A program made the position numbers and the translations under genes. A stretch of 64,000 bases of DNA from Pseudomonadales bacterium (GTDB lineage: Bacteria > Pseudomonadota > Gammaproteobacteria > Pseudomonadales > Azotimanducaceae): the NCBI GenBank assembly GCA_016779325.1, contig JADHNU010000001.1:62001-126000 (forward strand), given 5' to 3'. Positions 40,296-49,296 of this stretch are shown piece by piece. Within the stretch, counting starts at the first letter, position 1; the number at the start of each line of letters is the position of its first letter. The notes under the pieces were generated by a model. The model was not told the origin of the DNA, searched no databases, and saw only the letters and a program-made list of their open reading frames with translations.

Positions 40296-42961
40296 TCAAC
40301 AGCCCGGACGCCCCCAGCCCTCGCCGACGGCTTCAGGACAGTCAGGCTCAGCTCGATCAGCAATTTAGCCAGGGCGCGGAAGTCTCTGCCCTGCTGCGCG
40401 CCCGGGCGAGTTTGTTTGACTCCGCCCTGACGGAGCTCTTCAACGCCCATCCCTGGCCTCGCGAGGGGAGTTTTGGGGATCCCCCCCTCGCCTTGCTGGC
40501 CGTCGGCGGCTATGGCCGGGGGGAGCTCCACCCCTTTAGCGATATCGACATTCTCATCCTCCTTGCCGAGCCCCCCGGCAACGAACTCAAGACGGTTCTG
40601 GAGGCCTTCCTCCACAGCCTCTGGGATCTGGGCACCACCATCGGCCACAGCGTGCGGACCCTGGACGAGTGCGTGGAGGAGGCCCGGCAAGATGTCTCCG
40701 TGATGACCAATCTGCTAGAGACCCGCACTCTGGTGGGGGCGCAACGGCTGCGGCTGCAGCTCGGGGAGCGCCTTAGCCAGGCCCGACTCTGGCCCGGCGC
40801 CCGCTACTTCGACGCTAAGCTTGAAGAGCAAAACGCCCGCCACAGGCGCTACGACAACACGGAGTACAACCTCGAGCCCAACGTCAAAAACGGCCCCGGC
40901 GGACTCCGGGATATCCAAATGCTTGGCTGGGTGGCGCGGCACCACTACGGCACCAACGATTTCGAACACCTCATCAGCTTGGGCTTTCTAACGGCCGATG
41001 AGCTGCTCGCCCTCCTTCAGGGCCGAGATTTCCTTTGGAAGGTACGCTGGGGCCTGCATCTGCTGGCCAAGCGGGCCGAGGAACAGCTTCGCTTCGACTA
41101 CCAGCGGCAGCTCGCGGTGGTCTTTGGTTATGAGGACAGCGGCGGCCAGCTGGCGGTGGAGCGATTCATGCACGACTACTACGTGCACGTGCTGACCCTG
41201 CGGGAGCTCAACGATCTCATCCTCCAGCATTTTGAAGAGGCCATCGTCACCCCGGAGAGCGAGGCGCCGCGAGAGGTGCTGAACGACGAGTTCGAGGTGC
41301 AAGGCCACACCCTCGCCGCGCGCCGGGGGGATGTTTTCCGCACTCGGCCGAAAGCCCTCCTCGAGCTCTTTGTCATCCTAGCGAACCGGGAAGACATCGA
41401 CCGGGTGCGCGCCTCAACGATCCGCATGATTCGTCAAAGCCTAGACCTCATCGACGACGCCTTCCGCGCCGATCCGGAAAACAGCGCCTGCTTCCTGGCC
41501 CTGCTCCGCAGCCCCCATCGACTGGTGTCCCAGCTTACCCGCATGCGCCGCTATGGCGTGCTCGGCCGCTACCTCCCCGAATTCGGGCGGATCATCGGGC
41601 AGATGCAGCACGATCTCTTCCACATCTACACGGTGGACGCGCACACCATGCTCTTGCTGCGGAACCTCCGGCGCTTTCTTTACGACAGCGCGGAAGCGCG
41701 CTACCCCGTGGCCCATCGCTGTATGCGGCAAATTGAGAAGCCCGAGCTGCTTTATATCGCTGGGCTGTACCACGATATTGCAAAGGGTAGAGGGGGCGAC
41801 CATTCAACCCTTGGGGCCGCGGACGTGGAGCGCTTCGCAGACCGCCATGGCCTTGCGACGGAAGACCGAGAACTGGTGGCCTGGCTGGTCCGCCAGCATC
41901 TGCTGATGTCCGACGTGGCACAGCGCAAGGACATTAGTGATCCAAAGGTTCTGGCCGCCTTTGCCGCCGAGGTGGGCACGGAGGAACGGCTGCGCTACCT
42001 CTACGCCCTGACGGTGGCGGATATCAATGCGACGAACCCCTCCCTCTGGAACAGCTGGCGAGCCACCCTCATGCGACAGCTTTTCGAGGAAACGCGTCTG
42101 CTTCTGAGTTCCAGCCAGCAGGCCGCCCCCGATCGCGAGGATTGGATTGCAAGCACCCGGCAGGCCGCCCTCACCGCGCTCGCCGCACGCGGCCTCGACG
42201 CCAAGACCCTCGCTCCCTTCTTCACGGAAACGGACGAGGACTATTTCCTTCGCCTCGAGGTGGAGGACATCGTTTGGCAGCTTGAGGCAGCCCTTAAGCA
42301 CGATCTTCAACGAGAGGGGCCGCTGGTTAGGGTCCGCACCTACCTTCGGGATGCGGGAGGCTTCGAAGGCGCCACGCAGGTCTTTATTTTCGCCAACGAC
42401 CAACCCAACCTGTTCGCGGCCACGGCCGCCATCCTCGATCAGCAAGACCTCTCGGTTCAAGAAGCTCGGGTCCACACCACAGGCAGCGCCCAGTGCTTCA
42501 ACAGCTTCATGGTCCTTACGGAAGCCGGTACGCCGCTCACCGATGAAGCGGCTCAGGCGCATCTGGCGGCAACCCTTCGTACGGTCCTTGCGGAGCCCAA
42601 CACCTTTCCCGATGTGGTGAGACGGCGCATCCCCCGGGCCCTGCGCGCCTTCCAGACGCCCACCGAGGTGCTGGTGGAGAACGATCCCCGCACCCCGGTG
42701 ACGGACCTCCGGGTCATTGCCAACGACCGGCCGGGGCTCCTGGCCCGCCTCGGCTTGATCTTCCTCGAGGAAGGCATTTCCCTCCAGGGGGCCAAGATCG
42801 CCACCCTGGGAGAGCGCATCGATGACGTCTTCTACATCACGGGAGAAGACCGGGAACCCATCACCAATCCCGAAACCCTCGAGCGCCTGCAACGGACCAT
42901 CTGCCAACGCTTAGATGAGGCCTTCGATCCCGCCCCGAGCCTTGTCTCAAAGCCCCACTAG
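40292..42961 (+). CDS. glnD: Bifunctional PII uridylyltransferase/uridylyl-removing enzyme
   Basis: An 889-residue nitrogen sensor that uridylylates PII when glutamine is low and deuridylylates it when high. The nucleotidyltransferase motif GGYGRGELHPFSDIDIL is at 72-88; the HD hydrolase motif is in LYHDIAKGRGGDHS near 490; two ACT domains (about 700-775 and 810-885) bind glutamine. GTG start overlaps the map stop (GTGA). The map-glnD-dapD order is typical of gammaproteobacteria. Confidence 0.98.
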   Translation: MINSPDAPSPRRRLQDSQAQLDQQFSQGAEVSALLRARASLFDSALTELFNAHPWPREGSFGDPPLALLAVGGYGRGELHPFSDIDILILLAEPPGNELKTVLEAFLHSLWDLGTTIGHSVRTLDECVEEARQDVSVMTNLLETRTLVGAQRLRLQLGERLSQARLWPGARYFDAKLEEQNARHRRYDNTEYNLEPNVKNGPGGLRDIQMLGWVARHHYGTNDFEHLISLGFLTADELLALLQGRDFLWKVRWGLHLLAKRAEEQLRFDYQRQLAVVFGYEDSGGQLAVERFMHDYYVHVLTLRELNDLILQHFEEAIVTPESEAPREVLNDEFEVQGHTLAARRGDVFRTRPKALLELFVILANREDIDRVRASTIRMIRQSLDLIDDAFRADPENSACFLALLRSPHRLVSQLTRMRRYGVLGRYLPEFGRIIGQMQHDLFHIYTVDAHTMLLLRNLRRFLYDSAEARYPVAHRCMRQIEKPELLYIAGLYHDIAKGRGGDHSTLGAADVERFADRHGLATEDRELVAWLVRQHLLMSDVAQRKDISDPKVLAAFAAEVGTEERLRYLYALTVADINATNPSLWNSWRATLMRQLFEETRLLLSSSQQAAPDREDWIASTRQAALTALAARGLDAKTLAPFFTETDEDYFLRLEVEDIVWQLEAALKHDLQREGPLVRVRTYLRDAGGFEGATQVFIFANDQPNLFAATAAILDQQDLSVQEARVHTTGSAQCFNSFMVLTEAGTPLTDEAAQAHLAATLRTVLAEPNTFPDVVRRRIPRALRAFQTPTEVLVENDPRTPVTDLRVIANDRPGLLARLGLIFLEEGISLQGAKIATLGERIDDVFYITGEDREPITNPETLERLQRTICQRLDEAFDPAPSLVSKPH

Positions 42962-42969
42962 GAGCGCCT

Positions 42970-43989
42970 ATGTTTGCCTTTGCCCTGGGCCTTGCCCAGC
43001 TCGATTCGGCGGGCCAGCCCCTCGCCGTTTTTTACCCCGAGCCCTGCTTCCAGCCGGCGCCGGCCCTCGCCGCGGCGTTGACTGACGCAGCCGTTGCCCC
43101 AGCGCGCGTAACGCGCCTAAGCCCGCGGGATCTCGGGCGGCTCCGGAGCGCCTTCGCCGACGCCGGCGCCCCGCGGCAGGCCGACCTGGCCAAGCGCCTC
43201 GGCACCGCCCAGGGCGCTGTGGTGCTCACCTGCCTCACGGCAGATGAACCCATCGAAGAGGTCGCCGACGCGTATCTCAAGCTCCATCTTCTAAGCCATC
43301 GGCTATGCAAGCCCAATACGCTCAACCTCGAGGGGATCTTCGCCGCGCTACCCAATGTGGCCTGGACCAGCGAGGGCCCCATCGCCCTGGCAGAGCTCGA
43401 TGGGCGGCAGCTGGAGGCGCGGCTCCTGGGGCGGACCTTAAAGGTCTTCTCCATTGACAAGTTCCCCGCCATGACCGATTTCGTGGTGCCCTCGGGGGTC
43501 CGCATTGGCGATGCCAGTCGCATTCGCTTGGGCGCTTATCTCGGAGACGGCACGACGGTGATGCATGAGGGCTTCGTCAACTTCAACGCCGGCACCCTGG
43601 CCAGCGGCATGATTGAAGGCCGCATCTCCCAGGGCGTCGTCGTGGGTGCCGGGTCCGACCTCGGCGGCTCCGCGAGCACCGCAGGCACCCTTTCCGGCGG
43701 CGGCACCACGCGCATTTCCATCGGCGAAGCCTGTCTGATCAGCGCCAATGCGGGCACGGGCATCCCCCTGGGCGATCGGTGCACCATTGAGGCGGGGCTC
43801 TATATCACCCCGGGCACCCGAGTGACGCTGCTGGATGAGCACGGCGTGACGCTCCGAGTCTGCAAAGCCCGCGAACTCGCCGGCGGCAGTGACATGCTCT
43901 TCCTGCGCAACAGCCAAACCGGGGCGGTTGAGTGCCGAAGCAATCGCAAGGCGATCGCCCTAAACCCCATGCTGCACCAAAGTAACTGA
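42970..43989 (+). CDS. dapD: Tetrahydrodipicolinate N-succinyltransferase (long form)
   Basis: A 339-residue DapD of the longer Pseudomonas-like type. An N-terminal alpha/beta region is followed by a left-handed beta-helix with hexapeptide-like repeats (about 190-300: VRIGDASRIRLGAYLGDGTTVMHEGFVNFNAG). It succinylates tetrahydrodipicolinate on the way to diaminopimelate and lysine. GGAG precedes the ATG, nine bases after glnD; dapE follows. Confidence 0.95.
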   Translation: MFAFALGLAQLDSAGQPLAVFYPEPCFQPAPALAAALTDAAVAPARVTRLSPRDLGRLRSAFADAGAPRQADLAKRLGTAQGAVVLTCLTADEPIEEVADAYLKLHLLSHRLCKPNTLNLEGIFAALPNVAWTSEGPIALAELDGRQLEARLLGRTLKVFSIDKFPAMTDFVVPSGVRIGDASRIRLGAYLGDGTTVMHEGFVNFNAGTLASGMIEGRISQGVVVGAGSDLGGSASTAGTLSGGGTTRISIGEACLISANAGTGIPLGDRCTIEAGLYITPGTRVTLLDEHGVTLRVCKARELAGGSDMLFLRNSQTGAVECRSNRKAIALNPMLHQSN

Positions 43990-43992
43990 ACC

Positions 43993-45120
43993 ATGGACCC
44001 CATTCTTCTCCTAACCCAAGCCCTGCTCCGCCGCCCCTCCGTCACTCCGGAGGACGCGGGCTGCCTCGATCTCATTGCTGAGCGCCTCGGCGCAGCAGGG
44101 TTTCAATGCGAGCGCCTGGACAGGGATGGCGTGAGCAATCTTTGGGCAACCTGGGGCGAAGGGCCGGAAACGCTGGCCTTCGCCGGACACACCGATGTGG
44201 TGCCCACGGGCCCGGAAGACGCCTGGACCCATCCGCCCTTTGCGGGCCACTTCGACGGGGAGTGGCTCTGGGGGCGCGGGGCAGCGGATATGAAGGGAAG
44301 CCTGGCGGCGATGGTGTGCGCAGCAGAACGGCTGACGCGCGCTCCCCGTCGCGGCCGGCTCGCCTTTCTACTGACGAGCGACGAGGAAGGGCCCGCCCAC
44401 CATGGCACCCGCTACGTCGCTGAGGTGCTCAAGCACCGCGGCGAACTCCCTACCTGGGCGATCATTGGGGAGCCGTCGAGCAGCCAGCGCCTCGGCGACG
44501 TGATCCGCGTAGGCCGGCGTGGCTCCCTTGGAGGACGCTTACGGGTACACGGAATCCAGGGCCATGTGGCCTATCCAGAAAAGGCCCGCAACCCGATCCA
44601 TGACTGCCTTGCCCCCCTGGCCGCCGTCGCCGCGCGGCGCTGGGATAAGGGCTTCGGCCCCTTCCCCCCCACCAGCTTTCAGATATCGAATATTCAGGCC
44701 GGCACCGGCGCGACCAACGTGATCCCCGGGCAGCTCGAAGCGGAGGTGAATTTCCGCTTCAATCCCGGCCAAACTCCAGAGGCCCTCGCGCGACAGGTGG
44801 ATGCAGAGCTGGAGCAGGCGGGGGTAGATTTCACCGCCCACTGGCAGCTTTCCGGACCACCCTTCTTTACCGACGGTGGGCCGCTGATCGAGGCCACGGA
44901 AACCGCCCTCAAAACGGTGGCCGGGGTGCGCTGTGAGCGCTCCACGGGAGGCGGCACCTCCGACGGGCGCTTCCTCGCCCCCCTGGGCAGCCAGGTGGTT
45001 GAGCTGGGTCCCGTCAATGCCACCATCCATCAACTTAACGAACGGGTCCTGGCCAAGGATCTCATCGTGCTGAGCGCGGTTTATGAAGCCATCGCGGCTC
45101 AGCTTTTACCGCCTCGCTAG
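43993..45120 (+). CDS. dapE: Succinyl-diaminopimelate desuccinylase
   Basis: A 375-residue M20 zinc peptidase relative. FAGHTDVVPTG (first His), GRGAADMKGS (bridging Asp) and LTSDEEGPAHHGT (catalytic Glu pair) are the metal site, and the dimerisation domain lies in the middle. It frees LL-diaminopimelate for peptidoglycan and lysine. Three bases after dapD, clearly one operon. Confidence 0.97.
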   Translation: MDPILLLTQALLRRPSVTPEDAGCLDLIAERLGAAGFQCERLDRDGVSNLWATWGEGPETLAFAGHTDVVPTGPEDAWTHPPFAGHFDGEWLWGRGAADMKGSLAAMVCAAERLTRAPRRGRLAFLLTSDEEGPAHHGTRYVAEVLKHRGELPTWAIIGEPSSSQRLGDVIRVGRRGSLGGRLRVHGIQGHVAYPEKARNPIHDCLAPLAAVAARRWDKGFGPFPPTSFQISNIQAGTGATNVIPGQLEAEVNFRFNPGQTPEALARQVDAELEQAGVDFTAHWQLSGPPFFTDGGPLIEATETALKTVAGVRCERSTGGGTSDGRFLAPLGSQVVELGPVNATIHQLNERVLAKDLIVLSAVYEAIAAQLLPPR

Positions 45121-45179
45121 GGTCATGAAACTGTGACCTTCCCCGCGCACAGTGCGCCCAGGATGCACCGAGGAACTTC

Positions 45180-45554
45180 ATGACCGCGCTTTCCGACATC
45201 GAAGTCTATTTCCAGGGCATCGCCGATGACGCCTTGAGCCCCTGGCTCGGCTCGGCGCTCGGGCAGCCCGTGGCGCCCCGCCCTCGGGCCTCAGGCTGGA
45301 TTGCGACCCTAGAAACCTTGACCCTTCGGGTCATACCCAAAGCGCAGGGCGCTTGGTCTGCGCTCAACCTTTCTCCCGCCGCCGCAAGCCCCTGGGCAAA
45401 TGATGAAGCCCTCGCCAAGGCGCTCGCTCAGGCCTTCCCTTCGGCGCGCCTTCGCTTCGCGGACGCGCCGTGGCGAGAAGGGGAAGACCTGGACGCCGAA
45501 CGCTTCCAGGACTGGCGCGCAGGCAGCTGGCATGCCGTGCTATGGAAAGGTTAG
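45180..45554 (+). CDS. Unrecognised 124-residue protein upstream of gspN
   Basis: I recognise no family. It starts MTALSDIEVYFQGIADDAL, has no signal peptide or membrane span, is acidic overall and rich in tryptophan (seven), and ends GSWHAVLWKG. It overlaps gspN by 13 bases, suggesting translational coupling with the type II secretion genes, and follows dapE by 59 bases (GAGG lies before its ATG). It is not similar to GspM or GspL as far as I can judge, lacking their membrane anchor. A role with the secretion genes is only positional inference. Confidence 0.6.
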   Translation: MTALSDIEVYFQGIADDALSPWLGSALGQPVAPRPRASGWIATLETLTLRVIPKAQGAWSALNLSPAAASPWANDEALAKALAQAFPSARLRFADAPWREGEDLDAERFQDWRAGSWHAVLWKG

Positions 45555-46270
45555 GGGCTGCGCTTCAGGGCGGGCGCTGGATTGCCGCCGCCTTTGTCCT
45601 CACCCTGGTGCTGCGGGCCCCAGCGGCCTGGCTCCCCTTGCCACAGGGCGGCGCCCTGGCCGTTTCCGGGGCCACGGGGCACCTCCTCGCGGGCACTGTC
45701 CAGCTTGCTTACCGCGGCCAGCCCCTTGGCGCCCTGAGCTGGCACCTGACGCGCCCGGAAACCCTCGCCCTGCCCCTTCGCTTAAGCCTTGAAGGCCCGA
45801 CGCTGACCCTCCAGGGAATGGCTCAGCTCCGCCCGGGCAGTTGGACGCTCTCGATTCCCCAGCTGGCCCTCAGCAGCACCGCCCTAAAGCAATGGCTTAG
45901 CCCCTACGAGATCGCACCGGAAGGCGAGATCCAAGGGCGCGACGTACGGGTCGAGGGTGCTGGGCAAACCCTCACGATGGTAGGCGGCACCCTGCGCTGG
46001 ACCGGTGGCCCAGTCCGCTACCGGCTGGGGGGCGCTACCTTTGAGCCCACCTTTCCGCCCCTGAGCGCCGAGCTGGGTCGAAACGCCCAAGGCGCAGCCG
46101 CCGCCACCGTGGCGAGCCCTGCGGGACCGGTGCTCGACTTCGCCCTGCGAGGGAACGGCTGGGTGGATTTGTCCATCAAGAAGCGGCTCCTGACCCTCGC
46201 CCGGTCCCCCGCCCCGGAGGGCCTCGGTGAGGACGCGCAGGTGCTGGCCCTATCGGAAAAGGTGTTTTGA
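45542..46270 (+). CDS. gspN: Type II secretion system protein N
   Basis: A 242-residue bitopic protein: N-terminal span (WIAAAFVLTLVLRAPAAWLPL) then a beta-rich periplasmic domain with the GspN features ATGHLLAGTVQL, LSWHLTRPETL and SIPQLALSSTALKQWL. ATG at 45542 gives normal GspN length; the longer frame reads through the upstream gene. GspN is an accessory component of unclear role. It precedes gspC and gspD. Confidence 0.88.
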   Translation: MERLGAALQGGRWIAAAFVLTLVLRAPAAWLPLPQGGALAVSGATGHLLAGTVQLAYRGQPLGALSWHLTRPETLALPLRLSLEGPTLTLQGMAQLRPGSWTLSIPQLALSSTALKQWLSPYEIAPEGEIQGRDVRVEGAGQTLTMVGGTLRWTGGPVRYRLGGATFEPTFPPLSAELGRNAQGAAAATVASPAGPVLDFALRGNGWVDLSIKKRLLTLARSPAPEGLGEDAQVLALSEKVF

Positions 46271-46330
46271 AATGCGGCCTTGCGAGCCTGCTACACTTCC
46301 GCTTCACCTCGCATGGCTGCAGAGGCAACC

Positions 46331-47278
46331 ATGATCCAACTTGACAGCACAGGGGCCGCCCGCGCCACCACCCTGGCCCTGCTTCTGGGCTTGGGGGCCT
46401 TTCTTGCTGACCGGGTCATTTTCTTCACCACCCCGGCGGTTGCGCCCCCCATTCCGCTTGCGGCAGCCGCTCCGGAGAAAGACTACGATCGCGACCGCCT
46501 GCTTCGAACGCCCTTATTCGGCGCCCCCGGCGCCGCCACAATCGCATCGCAAGTGGTCAACGCCCCGGAAACGCGCCTTGCCTTGACCCTTTTTGGCGTC
46601 TTCAGTGGGCAAGGGGAATCGAGCGCGCTCATCGCCGCGGCGGGAAGCAGCCCACGACGCTACCTCCAAGGCGCGACCCTACCCGGCGGGGTTGTGCTGG
46701 CCGAGGTGAAGGGCGACCACGTACTGCTGCAGCGGCAAGGGCAGCTCGAAACGCTCCGCTTTCCCAAAGGCGCGGCCTCCGCAGGCTTCCAAAGCACCGC
46801 CTCGGGCGCGCGAGGTCGCGACGTCTCTGCGTCAAGCACGCCCCGTAGCGCGGTCTTCAACACGACCGCCCGGTCGAACAGCGCCAGCCGCCCCCGGGAC
46901 CAGTTCGCCGAAGCCGAACAGCGGGCGCGAAGCGGAGCCAGCGCTAACGTCCGCACGCCGGCCTTCTCGCCGCGGGTCGCCCTGCGGGCGTTCCAAGCGG
47001 AACTCAGCGAAAAAGGCAGCGCGGCCCTTGCGGGCTATGGGCTGGCCCCGGCTAGCGGAGGCGGCGGCCTAGAAATTAACAATCAGGTACCCGCGGCAGC
47101 CCTCGCTCAGGTGGGGTTACGCCCCGGGGACCGCATCCTGACCGTCAATGGCCAGGGCGTGGACGGGCTCGCGCAAAACCCCGACCAAATTGATGCGGTA
47201 CTTGCCGCCGGCAGCGCCCGCCTGGAAATTCAACGCGGGGAACGGACGTTCTTCGTCACCGCCCCCCTACCCGAGTGA
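46331..47278 (+). CDS. gspC: Type II secretion system protein C
   Basis: A 315-residue inner-membrane protein. Single span near residues 10-30, homology region (about 70-145, LALTLFGVFSGQGESSALIAA, EVKGDHVLLQRQGQLETLRF), a low-complexity Ser/Ala/Arg linker, and a C-terminal PDZ domain (about 240-312, LRPGDRILTVNGQGVDGLAQ). GspC links the inner-membrane platform to the secretin. ATG at 46331 with AGAGG upstream; the longer frame is unsupported. Confidence 0.9.
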   Translation: MIQLDSTGAARATTLALLLGLGAFLADRVIFFTTPAVAPPIPLAAAAPEKDYDRDRLLRTPLFGAPGAATIASQVVNAPETRLALTLFGVFSGQGESSALIAAAGSSPRRYLQGATLPGGVVLAEVKGDHVLLQRQGQLETLRFPKGAASAGFQSTASGARGRDVSASSTPRSAVFNTTARSNSASRPRDQFAEAEQRARSGASANVRTPAFSPRVALRAFQAELSEKGSAALAGYGLAPASGGGGLEINNQVPAAALAQVGLRPGDRILTVNGQGVDGLAQNPDQIDAVLAAGSARLEIQRGERTFFVTAPLPE

Positions 47279-47285
47279 GCTGCTC

Positions 47286-49238
47286 ATGCTAAAGCCTTTA
47301 GTCCGCCAAGCTCTGGCCCTGCCTCTCGCCTGCTGCCGCCTTCTGGCCGTGGTGGTCCTGCTGGGCGCCGGCCTGCTGACCCATGCCGAGACCGGCAGTT
47401 GGCAAATCAATCTTAAGGATGCGGAGCTCGACGCATTTATCTCCGAGGTCGCGCGCATCACGGGGAAAAACTTCGTTATCGACCCTCGAGTGCAAGGCCG
47501 CATCACTATCGTGTCCTCCACCCCGCTGGATGAAGAGGGTGTTTACGAGCTCTTCCAATCCGTCCTTCGAGTGCACGGCTTTGCCGCCATTCCGGCGGGC
47601 GGCGTTATAAAAATCGTCCAGCAAACCCTCGCCAAGCAATCGAGCGCCCCCCTAGACTTCACCGAGGGCGCGAACGGCGAAGCCATCGTGACCCGGGTCA
47701 TCAAGGCGGAAAACGTGCCCTCGAACGAGCTGGTCAAAATTCTCCGCCCCCTCATCCCCCAGTACGGCCACGTCGCCTCCGTGGACAAGCCCAACGTCAT
47801 CATCTTGTCCGACCACGCCGAGAACATCGCGCGCATGGAGAAAATCATCCAAGAGATCGACGTTGCGAATGACGAGCAAGTGGTAGTGGTCCCGCTTAAG
47901 GAAGCCTACGTCGACACCATCGTTGCCCTGCTGGCGGAACTGGCCCCCGATGCCTTGGGGGAAAGCGGCTCAAACCCCCAAGCGGTGCAGGTTGTGGCGA
48001 ATGCGAGAAATAACTCCCTGGTCCTGCGGGGACAAACGGAGCCCCTAGCTCGCCTTCAACGGCTCATTGCCCAATTAGATCAACCCGCTACGCGCCAGGG
48101 TTCGACCCGTGTTTTCCGTCTTAGCCATGCGGACGCCGACCAGGTGGCAACCCTGCTCAAGGGCGTGGTCTCCACCAAGGAAGGAGGGGGGCAGGGCGAC
48201 GCAGGCACCACCATTGCCGCGGACCCATCGCTGAATGCCGTCGTTGTCCGCAGTGATCCTTCCACGCTGGCGGAGGTTTCCGAGCTCCTCCAAAGCTTGG
48301 ATGTGCGCCGCACCCAGGTGCTCATCGAGGCCGCTATTGTCGAGGTAGCCCTACAAGATCGCCGCGATCTGGGCGTAGATATGGCGGTGATTGATCGCAA
48401 AGGAGAATCGGCACCCCTTGCCGTGAGTCCGCTGGCTGGCGCGCTGCAGGCGCTCCTGGGCACGAGCCTTGGTACGGGAGCCATAGAGACGACTCAAGAT
48501 CTGAACCTCCTGGGCGCGGGGGCCAGCCTGACGAATCCCACCGTGGCCGTGGCCAAGCTCTCGAATGGCATTTCCTTCGGCGCGGTTTTGCAGGCCCTAA
48601 GCAGCAACAGCGATTCCGACCTGCTCTCTACCCCGAGCATCCTGACCCTGGATAACGAGGAAGCCTCCATCGTTGTCGGCCAGAATGTGCCCTTTCGGAC
48701 CGGCTCCTTCACCACCAATCAAAACGGGGCAAACAACCCCTTCACCACGATCCAGCGCGAGGACGTAGGTATCACGCTGCGCGTCATACCCCATATTCAC
48801 GAGGGCGATTCGGTCCGCCTGGAAGTGGAGCAAGTGGTTTCCTCCGTCGCGAACGCAGGCACCATTGGCGCCAGCGGTTTTTCCGACATCGTAACCAACA
48901 AACGCACCATCAATACGGTCATTCTTGCCGAAGATGCCCAAACGATTGTGCTCGGCGGACTGATTCAAGATGACACCCAGGAAAGCATTCAGCGCGTGCC
49001 CCTGCTGTCCTCCCTGCCCCTAGCCGGCAAGCTCTTTCGCAGCACCAGCACGGAACGGGTGAAGCGGAATTTGCTGGTCTTTCTCCGGCCGACCATTCTT
49101 CGCGATACGGGAGATGTGGAAGCCATTACCACCCGCAAGGCCGAGGGGATTTGGCGGGTTAACCCCGAGCCCAAGGCCACGGCGGAAGCGCCGCCTATCG
49201 ACGGCTACTATGAAGGGCGAAACCCCTCCAGCCCCTAA
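47286..49238 (+). CDS. gspD: Type II secretion system secretin GspD
   Basis: A 650-residue outer-membrane secretin. Signal peptide (1-36), N0 domain (WQINLKDAELDAFISEVARITGKNFVIDPRVQG), three N1-N3 ring domains, then the C-terminal secretin core with SNSDSDLLSTPSILTLDNEEASIVVGQNVPF and NLLVFLRPTILRD. It forms the exit channel for folded exoproteins. ATG at 47286, eight bases after gspC. The other gsp genes (E to M) are not in the window. Confidence 0.96.
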   Translation: MLKPLVRQALALPLACCRLLAVVVLLGAGLLTHAETGSWQINLKDAELDAFISEVARITGKNFVIDPRVQGRITIVSSTPLDEEGVYELFQSVLRVHGFAAIPAGGVIKIVQQTLAKQSSAPLDFTEGANGEAIVTRVIKAENVPSNELVKILRPLIPQYGHVASVDKPNVIILSDHAENIARMEKIIQEIDVANDEQVVVVPLKEAYVDTIVALLAELAPDALGESGSNPQAVQVVANARNNSLVLRGQTEPLARLQRLIAQLDQPATRQGSTRVFRLSHADADQVATLLKGVVSTKEGGGQGDAGTTIAADPSLNAVVVRSDPSTLAEVSELLQSLDVRRTQVLIEAAIVEVALQDRRDLGVDMAVIDRKGESAPLAVSPLAGALQALLGTSLGTGAIETTQDLNLLGAGASLTNPTVAVAKLSNGISFGAVLQALSSNSDSDLLSTPSILTLDNEEASIVVGQNVPFRTGSFTTNQNGANNPFTTIQREDVGITLRVIPHIHEGDSVRLEVEQVVSSVANAGTIGASGFSDIVTNKRTINTVILAEDAQTIVLGGLIQDDTQESIQRVPLLSSLPLAGKLFRSTSTERVKRNLLVFLRPTILRDTGDVEAITTRKAEGIWRVNPEPKATAEAPPIDGYYEGRNPSSP

Positions 49239-49296
49239 CGCCTTTTCGTGACCGCCCTTGCTAAACTTACGGCCGCACCCTGGGGAGAGGACGGCA

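Noticed and set aside
41804-42907. A 367-codon minus-strand frame opposite glnD
   Set aside because: Shadow frame; glnD has its HD and ACT domains in the real frame across the same bases.
45121-45138. Palindrome GGTCA-N8-TGACC just after dapE
   Set aside because: Looks operator-like, but arms are five bases, no T-run follows and I know no regulator with this site; chance is likely.
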